Part shown: positions 1 through 7,800 of the stretch, piece by piece
Layout: every line of letters begins with the position of its first letter
Numbering within the stretch: the stretch's first letter is position 1
Origin: Parasutterella muris
GTDB taxonomy: Bacteria; Pseudomonadota; Gammaproteobacteria; Burkholderiales; Burkholderiaceae_F
Assembly (NCBI RefSeq): GCF_009767915.1
Contig: NZ_WSRP01000005.1
Location: 1-64,000 of the forward strand
Reading direction: 5' to 3'
Length of the DNA stretch: 64,000 nt
Program-made: the position numbers and the translations under genes
Notes under the pieces: model-generated
Databases searched by the model: none
What the model was told of the DNA's origin: nothing
Seen by the model: the letters and a program-made list of their open reading frames with translations, nothing else

Positions 1-327
1 AAACCAAGTCCGTGGCCCGAGGTCGTTGATCCGGGCCTTTATCATTTGTTAGAGGAGATCAGGGCCGATTTTGGAGAACCAATTTATATCAATTCCGGAT
101 ATCGCTCGCCTGAACATAACGCAAAAGTCGGTGGAGCTAAAAACTCCTACCATGTTCGTGGCCAGGCAGCAGACATTCGGCCTACGCGATATCACGATCA
201 AAAACGATGGCAGGATGCCCTCGGGCGTCTAAAAATTATCGTTAACAGACGATGCAAGGGCGGCGTTGGGTTTTATCCCACGTTCGTTCACGTCGATCTT
301 GGACCTGAGCGGAGGTGGAACGGATAA
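1..327 (+). CDS. Peptidase M15-type phage endolysin, N-terminus cut by window edge
   Basis: The reading frame is open from base 1, so the true start lies before the window. The product resembles the peptidase M15 (D-Ala-D-Ala carboxypeptidase/VanY-like) fold used as a lysis enzyme by many prophages, which cuts the peptide stem of peptidoglycan. Visible are the SGYRSP segment, the zinc-ligand motif HVRGQAADI (HxxGxAxD) and the later HVDLG carrying the third ligand. The stop codon is followed at once by the spanin gene at 328, a normal endolysin-Rz order. The family and lysis role are well supported by motifs and context; the exact peptide bond cut is not known. Confidence 0.85.
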   Translation, partial: KPSPWPEVVDPGLYHLLEEIRADFGEPIYINSGYRSPEHNAKVGGAKNSYHVRGQAADIRPTRYHDQKRWQDALGRLKIIVNRRCKGGVGFYPTFVHVDLGPERRWNG

Positions 328-708
328 ATGAATTTAATAAACGTTCTAAAGATCGGGGCGGCTGCGGCCGCTCTTATTTTTGCGTATTGGATCGGCGTCC
401 AAAATGGACGAGATTCGGAGGAGTTAAGAAGTGCCCGTGCTCAAATATCAGCGCTCAATGCAGCGCTTGAGGAACACAAGGCCAGGCAAGCGAACGACGC
501 TGTGTCTTTGGCTGACCTACGTGTCGCTGAGTCTCGTGCTCGCGATGAGCTTAACAGGATGCGCCAGCAACTCGCATCAATCGAGAGAATGTCCAAAACC
601 AATGCTGATCAGGAGCGCAATCGATGTCTCCGATTGGCAATCAGAGGTCGAGAATTACTCGACAGAGCTAACGGAGCTATTAAATTCTGCGAGCAAAATC
701 ACAAATAA
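328..708 (+). CDS. Rz-like inner-membrane spanin subunit
   Basis: This protein of 126 residues has one N-terminal membrane segment (about residues 8-24) followed by a long charged, probably coiled-coil periplasmic region. That is the architecture of phage Rz (i-spanin), which spans the periplasm with Rz1 and fuses the membranes in the last step of lysis. It begins directly after the endolysin stop. A second, lipoprotein-encoding frame lies inside it (458-712), the classic nested Rz/Rz1 arrangement. The sequence is too divergent to name a specific phage family. The call rests on topology, size, position and the embedded lipoprotein. Confidence 0.75.
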   Translation: MNLINVLKIGAAAAALIFAYWIGVQNGRDSEELRSARAQISALNAALEEHKARQANDAVSLADLRVAESRARDELNRMRQQLASIERMSKTNADQERNRCLRLAIRGRELLDRANGAIKFCEQNHK

Positions 709-712
709 ATAA
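458..712 (+). CDS. Rz1-like outer-membrane spanin lipoprotein nested in Rz
   Basis: A protein of about 84 residues is encoded in the +1 frame inside the Rz gene and ends four bases after it. It has a hydrophobic signal (LTYVSLSLVLAMSLTGC) ending in the lipobox LTGC, so it is probably lipidated and sent to the outer membrane, as o-spanins are. A GTG at 431 would also be in frame, but the ATG at 458 gives a better signal peptide; no clear Shine-Dalgarno decides between them. The tail is DWQSEVENYSTELTELL, and a decayed copy of it appears again at 1381-1475. Confidence 0.72.
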   Translation: MQRLRNTRPGKRTTLCLWLTYVSLSLVLAMSLTGCASNSHQSRECPKPMLIRSAIDVSDWQSEVENYSTELTELLNSASKITNK

Positions 713-718
713 AGCAAA

Positions 719-744
719 GCCTCCAAGGATTTCTCCAAGGAGGC
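719..744 (+). terminator. Hairpin after the spanin genes
   Basis: GCCTCC and GGAGGC pair around a loop that can add two more G-C pairs. No U-run follows, so it is a weak candidate terminator. A degraded version of the same hairpin lies at 1477-1501 after the duplicated spanin tail. Confidence 0.4.
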
Positions 745-755
745 TCATTGTCACT

Positions 756-850
756 ACGGACGATTGCAATCTCGTTTCCGTAGAGGCCCACTCTTAACAG
801 AGTTGGGACTTAGGCCCGTTACGCAAATTTGCCAGAGCGGGAACGCGAGT
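756..850. other. Structured non-coding stretch between spanins and toxin gene
   Basis: Several stems follow each other. ACGGA (756-760) pairs with TCCGT (777-781), with CGA/TCG inside. CCCACTC (787-793) pairs with GAGTTGGG (800-807). GCAAATTTGC (823-832) is a perfect palindrome. No reading frame is convincing here. It could be a small phage RNA, or part of the control region of the convergent toxin gene. I cannot assign it to a known RNA family. Confidence 0.25.
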
Positions 851-885
851 ATTATCGATTTATATCTGAGATTTTGCAAGTTAAT

Positions 886-1314
886 TTACAATTTAATATC
901 ACTATTTGCTAAGTTATGTAACGATAGACCTTTCAGAATACATCTATAGACTTTTTCCAATTGATCTTCTGTCAACTGCGGGAATGTATAGATTCTCTTG
1001 CCGTTTTTGTCTTTTCCTTTTCTAAAAAGAAAAAATCTATCCAAAGAAAGAGTGTAAAGCATGTCAGCTTTTACCCACATTTCTGGGCTGTTGTATGGCT
1101 CTGGTAAATCAAGATGAAGTTTGCAATGCCATGTTTGGATTGACGTAGGCGCTGTGGTGCTTAATGGAATAACGGTACACAGTCGACCAGGCCTTCTTCT
1201 TGGAGTAAGGTTAATCACGGGTCGCCTTTTTATCATCTCTGGCTCTTTAGTGTTTATCTGAGAAAAATCGCAAATAAACACATCACCGATGTCTGGATGG
1301 ATAGGAATGCTCAT
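886..1314 (-). CDS. PemK/MazF-family toxin-like protein
   Basis: The 142-residue product begins PIHPDIGDVFICDF and continues with RRPVINLTPRR and a CTVIPLSTTAP segment. These match the first strands and core of PemK/MazF-type endoribonuclease toxins. Members of this family cut mRNA in translating cells and are usually paired with a small antitoxin. No antitoxin gene is visible on either side: upstream lies only the decayed spanin copy. Its position between two copies of the spanin tail, on the opposite strand to the lysis genes, marks it as an inserted accessory (moron-type) gene. Activity is not shown by the sequence. Confidence 0.7.
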   Translation of the reverse strand: MSIPIHPDIGDVFICDFSQINTKEPEMIKRRPVINLTPRRRPGRLCTVIPLSTTAPTSIQTWHCKLHLDLPEPYNSPEMWVKADMLYTLSLDRFFLFRKGKDKNGKRIYTFPQLTEDQLEKVYRCILKGLSLHNLANSDIKL

Positions 1315-1380
1315 AGACTTTGTTTGATGATTTTGATCGTGCGAGTAGTTTAAAAGAATAACAAGTAAAGAGAAAGATTA

Positions 1381-1501
1381 CCGATTGGGAGCGTTGTGAG
1401 TCTCTTAGATTGACAAATTGCTCGTCCGAGCTGAACAAGCAATTAAATTCTGCGCAGAAAACCATCAATAAGTAGAGCCTCCATGTATTTATCTAGGCGG
1501 C
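1381..1501 (+). pseudogene. Decayed second copy of the Rz/Rz1 tail and its hairpin
   Basis: The stretch starts with CCGATTGG, as at 630, and then encodes in the Rz1 frame DWERCESL...SSELNKQLNSAQKTINK and in the Rz frame AEQAIKFCAENHQ. Both frames resemble the ends of the intact spanins (TELTELLNSASKITNK; ANGAIKFCEQNHK). Stops interrupt the Rz frame near its beginning. The degraded hairpin GCCTCC...GGCGGC at 1477-1501 follows, as at 719-744 after the intact pair. This is direct sequence evidence that the end of a related spanin module is present twice. Confidence 0.7.
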
Positions 1502-1519
1502 TTTAGATCAATGATTTTT

Positions 1520-1581
1520 TGGGGTACCTGCGGGGGTACGAAGAGTAATTTTTATTTAACTAGTTGATTTTATTAAGTTAT
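1520..1581. other. Probable prophage right-end attachment region
   Basis: Two close copies of GGGGTAC (around 1521-1539), typical of the repeats seen near integration sites of tRNA-targeting prophages, lie just before the 3' end of tRNA-Ser. The chromosome-like M20 peptidase gene follows the tRNA. The core att sequence cannot be defined without the left end, which is outside the window. Confidence 0.4.
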
Positions 1582-1672
1582 TGGCGGAAGAGGTGGGATT
1601 CGAACCCACGGACGAGGATCACTCGTCGCTGGTTTTCAAGACCAGTGCATTAAACCGCTCTGCCACCCTTCC
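1582..1672 (-). tRNA. tRNA-Ser (anticodon UGA)
   Basis: On the minus strand the molecule starts GGAAGGG and ends CTCTTCC-G-CCA, with the CCA encoded. The anticodon arm is CTGGT-CTTGAAA-ACCAG, giving anticodon TGA for serine. A long variable arm and the GTTCGAATC T-loop are present, and the length of 91 bases suits a serine tRNA. Its 3' end points at the prophage remnant, the usual geometry for phage integration. Confidence 0.97.
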
Positions 1673-1910
1673 GTAAGCGGAAGCCTGAATTATACGCAAA
1701 AATCATTTGTCTGCAAGCGATGGTGGTTGCTCTGGATGTCACAGACAATAAGATTGTCTTGTGCAATGGTTGTCATCGAGGTCATAAGGTGACGTTATAA
1801 AGTTGGTGCGACAGGCCTGACATCTCAGAACTTCATAATAAAAATGTTTATTCATAACTAATATATGTGATAATCGTTTGGCAGAGTCAATCTCAACCCA
1901 AGGAGAACAA

Positions 1911-3134
1911 ATGACTAAACGCAGAACTTTTATATCCGGCTGTCTCGTTGCCGGTTCACTTCCTTCTACAGTATTTGCCGCAGCCGGCAATGATTACGCT
2001 GATGATTTCAATATGCAGCAATATTTGAAGGAATTGGATGAGCTTATCTCTATCGATTCAAAATCCGGATATATTGAAGGCGCAAACCGGATCGCGGATA
2101 TTCTTGAGAAACGCTTCAAATCGATCGGCTGGACTGTGACAACTAAGGATTGCGAGGGCCGAGGAAAGGCGTTGGTTGCAACTAACACGCCGAATCAAAA
2201 CCACTACGACGTTGTTTTGGCTATCCATTCGGATACGGTTCAACCTGTTGGAAACGCGGCAAAGTACCCTTTGACCATTAAAGACAACATCGCCCACGGT
2301 GCGGGCGTTGCCGATGATAAAAGTTCTTTAAACGCGGTTTGGTGGATTTGTAAAAAGATTCCGCCTGAAGCGCTACGTAAACTGAATATCGCTGTTGTTC
2401 TTAATCCGGGAGAAGAGTCCGGTTCTCCTGCCTCCCGCAGCTTCATGGACGAACAGGCGAAGAAAACAGATATCGCTTTAGTTTACGAACCCGGCCGCCC
2501 CGGAAACGGTTTTGTGCGATCTAGAAAAGGCTCGATGTTCTTAACTATTAACTTCCACGGAAGACCCGCACACGCAGGTAATAATCCGGAGCAGGGAAGA
2601 AATGCTATTGAGGCGATGGCTAAAGCTATTCCGGAAATTAAAGCGATTGCATCGGAATATAAAGATGTGACGCTTAATGCGGATGTAGTAAAAGGCGGGA
2701 CAACGGCAAACACGATTGCAGAAGATGCGACGATTGTGTTTGACTTCAGATTCTTTAATGATCAGACGAGAGATGCGGTACTCGATAAGATCGAAGCTCT
2801 GTGCAAGCGTGGTTTCGCACCCGATGTGACGTCAGAGCTTAAATATGTCGCTAAGAGTTCAGCCTTAGCGCATACCGATAAGTCTCAGAAAGTAATTGAT
2901 TTGGTTAACAAAGCGGCTTCGGAGCTTGGACAGCCTGATCCGAAATGGATGGATGTCGGCGGAGCTTCCGACGGTAACCGTTTCTCAGGAGGCGGAGCAG
3001 CAGTCGCTTGCGCAATGGGTGTCATCGGCGGAGATCTTCATCATCCGGAAAAAGAATGGTCTGACATGTCGAGCGTTAAACCCCGAATCGCTCTTGGTCG
3101 TAAAGTGCTTGAGCTGATTGCTCAGCAGAAGTAA
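1911..3134 (+). CDS. M20 family metallopeptidase, CPG2-like, Tat-exported
   Basis: This is a zinc peptidase of the M20 (glutamate carboxypeptidase/ArgE/DapE) family, probably releasing C-terminal glutamate or other residues from peptides or conjugates outside the cytoplasm. The ATG at 1911 is chosen because AAGGAG sits just before it and because it gives a twin-arginine signal (KRRTFIS...) with a probable cut after VFA. Metal and catalytic motifs are seen in order: AIHSDTVQP, GVADDKSS, NPGEESGS, and a late HHPEKEW. The length of 407 residues fits the family. It follows tRNA-Ser as a single gene and is followed by a hairpin at 3147-3171. Substrate is inferred only. Confidence 0.88.
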   Translation: MTKRRTFISGCLVAGSLPSTVFAAAGNDYADDFNMQQYLKELDELISIDSKSGYIEGANRIADILEKRFKSIGWTVTTKDCEGRGKALVATNTPNQNHYDVVLAIHSDTVQPVGNAAKYPLTIKDNIAHGAGVADDKSSLNAVWWICKKIPPEALRKLNIAVVLNPGEESGSPASRSFMDEQAKKTDIALVYEPGRPGNGFVRSRKGSMFLTINFHGRPAHAGNNPEQGRNAIEAMAKAIPEIKAIASEYKDVTLNADVVKGGTTANTIAEDATIVFDFRFFNDQTRDAVLDKIEALCKRGFAPDVTSELKYVAKSSALAHTDKSQKVIDLVNKAASELGQPDPKWMDVGGASDGNRFSGGGAAVACAMGVIGGDLHHPEKEWSDMSSVKPRIALGRKVLELIAQQK

Positions 3135-3146
3135 TCATTTAATTTT

Positions 3147-3171
3147 GAGAGGGCCAAAATCGAGCCCTCTC
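3147..3171 (+). terminator. Hairpin after the M20 peptidase gene
   Basis: GAGAGGGC and GCCCTCTC form an 8-bp stem 13 bases after the stop codon. It is followed by A-rich rather than T-rich sequence, so efficiency is uncertain. Confidence 0.55.
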
Positions 3172-3353
3172 AAAAACTCTCGGTTTAATTGTCACGGTCT
3201 AAAAATAGTTCATTTTTCACCCGGTGCGTTAGATATTGATGCGCCCCGAAAAAAGCACTGAACAAAACTAGGCGGTTTTTGAAGCAAGCGCCACTAACTC
3301 CATTTACGGAGTGTTTGTCACCGTACAGCCTAATTCTTTACGGGCATTGTCGC

Positions 3354-3760
3354 TTATCCGTGCATTTTAAATGCTCTAATTAAAGCAAGCGCCCGTATAG
3401 AGATTAAAGCAAGCGCCCGTATAGAGGCAGGTTGCACCGTATTTGGCGCTTCATAGGTTGAATCTGATAGGGATGCGTTGATGTCGAGCTGCACACCTGT
3501 ATCCTCTGCAACTAGCGCGAGAGAAAAATCAGCCTTTAGAGCACTACTGGAATCATTCGAAACAGCTCAGCCACTAACAGAGGAAACCCAAACGCCATCG
3601 CTGCGTCTGAAACGATCAAAGCGGATCACGCTCGTGCTATTCGGAAACGCACAATCGGCGTTCGCCTATACGTCGATTGGTCCGGTTGCACGGTATCCAC
3701 TGAATCAGAGTAAATATTTGATCCCGCTCTGGCTAAGAATTTGATTGTCTCCCATGCATT
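3354..3760 (-). pseudogene. Possible relic of a phage tail-fibre-like gene
   Basis: On the minus strand two decayed frames both contain a TVQP motif in a context like the C-termini of phage tail-fibre or collar proteins. One (about 3757-3626) reads SNIYSDSVDTVQPDQS and ends RFRIARA. The other (3640-3354, broken by a TGA at 3567-3569) reads DSTYEAPNTVQPASIRALALI. The second is lengthened by the 24-bp tandem repeat, which duplicates eight residues (SIRALALI-type). Stops in both frames make it a relic if it is real. The assignment is by motif memory only. Confidence 0.3.
3379..3426. repeat. 24-bp perfect tandem repeat, two copies
   Basis: Two identical adjacent copies (3379-3402 and 3403-3426) share the core AAAGCAAGCGCCCGTATAG. 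A related AAGCAAGCGCC occurs near 3282. It lies inside the possible tail-fibre relic. Confidence 0.9.
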
Positions 3761-3964
3761 GGGTTGATCGCCCGGGCTTGAGTACATTTACGTAGAACAA
3801 CTAAGCTGATCCGTTTCCTGTTTTAATTACTGATACGGCTCTTTTGAAATTCCTGAGTCTCAACTCAACAAAGATACTTCCCGAAATGGAAGCAGGAATG
3901 ATCGATCGTTCAACTAACAGATTAAATTATCAGTATCCTTTATTGATAGATATGGAGGTGCCGT

Positions 3965-4111
3965 ATGAAAAAGATCGTTATGGCTATTATCTCTGCTGCT
4001 TTCATTTTCTCTGTAACCGGCTGCAATACAGTTAAAGGCGTTGGCCAGGATGTCTCTAAAGTCGGTCAGGGTATTGATAATGCGGCTCAGGATGTATCCA
4101 ATAAGCTTTAA
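3965..4111 (+). CDS. Entericidin-like small lipoprotein
   Basis: The gene encodes 48 residues starting MKKIVMAIISAAF and ending its signal with the lipobox VTGC. The mature part NTVKGVGQDVSKVGQG matches the entericidin A/B family: short amphipathic lipoproteins of the cell envelope, in which one member can act as a bacteriolytic partner of the other. GGAGGT stands just before the start. A paralogue follows 31 bases downstream, as in ecnA-ecnB pairs. It is short but well supported by the signal, lipobox and internal repeat. Confidence 0.85.
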   Translation: MKKIVMAIISAAFIFSVTGCNTVKGVGQDVSKVGQGIDNAAQDVSNKL

Positions 4112-4142
4112 GTATTTATAACTTCCGTGGCAAAGGGAAAAA

Positions 4143-4352
4143 ATGAAAAAGCTAAGCTTTCTGGCGATTCTTGCCGCTATGATGTTTGCGTTTTCCGGCT
4201 GCAACACAATCAGCGGAATAGGTAAAGACGTTTCGGCAGTCGGCAGAAGCGTCGACCATGCTGCGACTAAGACGTCAGCAAAGATTTCTTCGAAGACAAG
4301 TTCTTCAAGCAGCTCTTCGCAGTCAGCTGAATCATCGGCTGAACCGAAGTAA
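4143..4352 (+). CDS. Entericidin-like lipoprotein with serine-rich tail
   Basis: This 69-residue paralogue of the preceding gene has signal MKKLSFLAILAAMMFAF, lipobox FSGC and mature NTISGIGKDVSAVGRSVDHA. Unlike the first copy it carries a C-terminal tail rich in serine (SSKTSSSSSSSQSAESSAE), about 25 residues longer than usual for entericidins. The two genes are probably co-transcribed and end at the strong hairpin at 4366-4401. The tail may be a flexible linker or surface extension; its role is unknown. Confidence 0.82.
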   Translation: MKKLSFLAILAAMMFAFSGCNTISGIGKDVSAVGRSVDHAATKTSAKISSKTSSSSSSSQSAESSAEPK

Positions 4353-4365
4353 ATCGGTCTGATTC

Positions 4366-4401
4366 ATGAAATTATCGGAGCCTCGGCTCCGATAATTTCA
4401 T
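4366..4401 (+). terminator. Strong 16-bp stem-loop after the entericidin pair
   Basis: ATGAAATTATCGGAGC and GCTCCGATAATTTCAT are exact complements around a CTCG loop. The AT-rich outer stem makes it a likely rho-independent terminator. Confidence 0.75.
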
Positions 4402-4872
4402 TGTGATATCCATTAAATATAAAAAAACTCAAGCAGCTAGTTCTGAGCTGTTAAATAATCCGTTTGACGCGGGGCTTAGACTGTCATTTTATTTTTCTTT
4501 GTTTTCCGGTAGATAACGTTTTCTTCTCAGTTTATCTAAAAATTTTGCCTTGCCATTCCTTCCGGGCCGGATCATTTTTTTTACCATCTTTTTAAAAACT
4601 GTTTAACTATATTTCCGAGCTTATTGGATTAATACGGGGTGTTTTGTAAGTTTAGTGTTCTTTAACTCTATGAAAATTGCGTAAATCGCAACAAGGAGGG
4701 GTGGATTTAATATTCATTGGATAACTTATTGTTTTAAAATTAAATAAATTTGAAATTTATTCATGTTCAGTCCAAGAGTTACGTATTTTCTTTGGAGGAA
4801 GTCGATAATCAGTGTAATACGGTGGAAATCTTTTCTTACAAAGATGATTCCCTTTTACTTCCAAGGAAGACT
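4402..4872. other. AT-rich region upstream of the autotransporter
   Basis: Nothing codes here except an upstream in-frame extension from 4750 that lacks a ribosome site. CAAGGAGG near 4690 is not followed by a useful start. The autotransporter promoter is expected here, but no clear -35/-10 pair could be chosen. Confidence 0.4.
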
Positions 4873-7800
4873 ATGAATAAAACCTATAAAGTCGTATTTA
4901 ATCCTGTCACTTCGACATGGACTCCGGTGAGTGAAGTTTCCAGATCTCGTGGAAAGTCCGGTCTGAGATCTTCTCTGTCCAAGTTGGCGATTGCCGTAGC
5001 GTGCGGACTCTTTTCGGTTTCGCATGCAGCAACGTATGATGCTTCCATTTACGCGCAGTCAGGTCAAACTGTCACGGTTAATCAGCCGGCCCTGACTATT
5101 GAAGGTACCGGTGGTGACGAGCCGATTATCGGCATTATTGCGGAGAGCGGTTCGGTCGTGAATGTTAATGCTGACATCGTTGACATGAACCTTACAGCAC
5201 CGATTTCCCATACTAAGGCGATTGTTGCGGCAGGGGGCGAAGGTCCAGGTGCACAGATTAATATGGATGCGAAGCAGATTTCCATCTTTATGAATGGCGG
5301 AGGGCGCGGAGTTGAGTCAAATTGGGGCTCTTCAATTAACATGAACGCCTCTGAATCGATTTTGATTTCTACAAGAGCGAATGTAGGCAAATCATATGGA
5401 ATTCTGGTTGACGGGTATGGCGGTGGCCAAGGCTCTACGCTTTCCATTCAGGCTCCGGATATTAAAGTTTCCACGTATGTGAGAGGCGAAAATGAAAACA
5501 GGATAGATGCTGTTTACCTTCGCTCTAATCAAATAAATCTCCATAGTCTCTCTCTTGGAACAGAAAACGCAAAGAATATTGCAATCGATCTGACGGTTGA
5601 AAAGACTGCTCCGGCTGCTAACGCTATTAACATAGCAGGAGGTTCCGCGGTTATCGGAAATAAAGATGCAGCAGTATCCATTAATGTTGTCAATAACGGT
5701 ATGGGAGAAACTTCCTACGCTCGCGGAATTCAGGTTACCGGGGAAGACAGCAGTCTCACAATAAATGCATCTCGCTTGGACGTTTCTGTAGCCAGTAACT
5801 TTAAGGCAGTAGCTTTCAGAGTTACTGACAACGCTTCAGTAACAGTCAATGCACCGACTTATGTCACAGTAAAAGGTGGAAGCAATCAGAATTATGCGAG
5901 TGAAGGCATCAGATCTTCATACGAAACAAACGGAATTTTTCCGGCTGCAACAGAATTTGTATTTAATAAGTCAGTAACTGTGGATGTCTCCGCAGAACAA
6001 GGTGCACGTGGCGTATGTGTTCTCAACGGACAACCTTCCAATATTTCAACGAGACCTAATGACCACGGCGGTTTGATAACTTTCAACTCTGACCTGACTG
6101 TCTCTGCAAATAGCTCAGGGAGAAACGCCAGGGGCATTGCTCTGGACAATGATTTCTTAGACGGAACACATCCGACAACTCCGCTTGGAGACCCTGGATC
6201 AGGCGCATTCCTTGTTGTTAAAGGCAATCTTTCATCGAATGCTGTTGCTAAGAGTAATGCGGTAGCTATTGATCTCAATGACAATGCCGGTCTCACGGCT
6301 GGTTCTCTGAACCTTTCTGCCGTGTCTCAAACTGCCGGTGCTTACGGTATCAATGTTGACGGCAGTACCGGAAATGTCTACGCCAGCGGCAGTGAAATGA
6401 ATATTTCCGCTGAATCCCAAGGTGATGGCGAAGAAGCTATGGCAGCGGGGGTTGCAGTTCAGGGCGGCAGTGTCACCTTAAGAGCTCCGGTTATTAATAT
6501 TTCCGCCAAAGCCCCGGAAGAAGCAGCATGGGCTGTTGGCCTTGCGCTTGACACAGGAGCGCATGTCAGCATTGGTCAGGAAGGCGCTAAAGTAACACTG
6601 AATTCCGTTGGTGTTGACAGTGATGCAATCTATATTGGCGATAGCGGAACAGTGGAACTTATCGGTTCTATTGATATTCCCAACGGAAATCTGGACATCG
6701 GCTACGGCGGTAATGTTACCGTTAAAGGCGACATCGCTTTGGATGACCTCGGAAGAATCAATCCCGATGGCGGTAACGCGCTCATGATCGACGGCCAGCT
6801 CACAACGACCAGTGACCAGGTTTTCCTTAAAGCCGCAGGCGAAAGCCAGGCAACGGTCGGCGGTCTTGTCTCCGGTCTTGACGGACGGATTAACTTTGCT
6901 CCCACAGGATCGGTTCTTGTTCTTACAGATCCGGTGTTCACGATGGAATATCTGAAGAGTGCGATGGCGACATACACTCGTCCGGAAACTATTACCATGA
7001 CCGGTAAAATGGTTGATCTGACCGCCGGCAACATCGGTGATCTGACCAATCCGAACCTGCCTTCGAGTACCTTAACCTGGAACAGCAGCATCACTATCAC
7101 AGGCAATCAAATCACCGGCAGCTATGCTGTGGTAGGTAACGTTGACATGGGCAACGGACAAACACTCGAAATCGATGCCGGAAAAGATAAGAATTTCACG
7201 ATTACCGGTGCAGGTGGAAGTCTCATTACTTCCCTTAAGCCTACCATCGAATTGGTGATTAAGAGTGAAGGGCAGCTGCAGCTTGGCGGCTCGGAACTCA
7301 CAGAAGACTCTACGCTTACCGGCAGCGTCGTTGCTCAGACTGATGCCGTTTTAAACATCAAAGGCGCCACAGGCAAAGAGCTGACGAACTTCCACATCAC
7401 CGGCAGTCTGACAGCAGATGCGAATGCACATGTCACGATCGATGACAATGCGCAGGTAAACATCTCTGATGTAGTGATCGGTAAGAACGCTCAGTTCACA
7501 ATTGGTTCGCCGCAGAATAAGAGCGGATTCGGCATGCTTCTGGCATCTACACTCAAGCAGATGGGGATTCTGTTCATTGATCCGGACTGGTCTGCTAAAC
7601 CCAGCCTGACGTTGGCAAACGAAGTTGAATTCGGCGCTGACTCTCAAACCGTTGTGGGTCAGAACTCTCAGCTGATCATCGGTTCTTCTGACGAAAACTT
7701 GATTGCAAACACTCTGTCAGCCAACAACCTTAAGTTTGCGGAAGACGGTATCACCGCTGCCGCTTATATTGCCAAGCCGATTAATTTAAACGGCGGCAGT

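Larger units (their letters stand above)
3172..3964. other. Decayed intergenic region without an intact gene
   Basis: About 790 bases carry no convincing intact gene. A short plus-strand open frame at 3478-3744 has no family features. The minus strand holds the possible tail-fibre relic (3354-3760) and the region contains a 24-bp tandem repeat (3379-3426). The promoter of the small lipoprotein at 3965 probably lies near the right end. Confidence 0.5.

Noticed and set aside
886-1314. Search for an antitoxin partner next to the PemK/MazF-like gene
   Set aside because: Neither side holds a supported small gene; the minus-strand frame at 1283-1468 overlaps the decayed spanin tail and is not antitoxin-like.
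3478-3744. Plus-strand 88-codon frame in the decayed region
   Set aside because: No ribosome site, no family features; the minus strand reads more protein-like, so it is probably chance.
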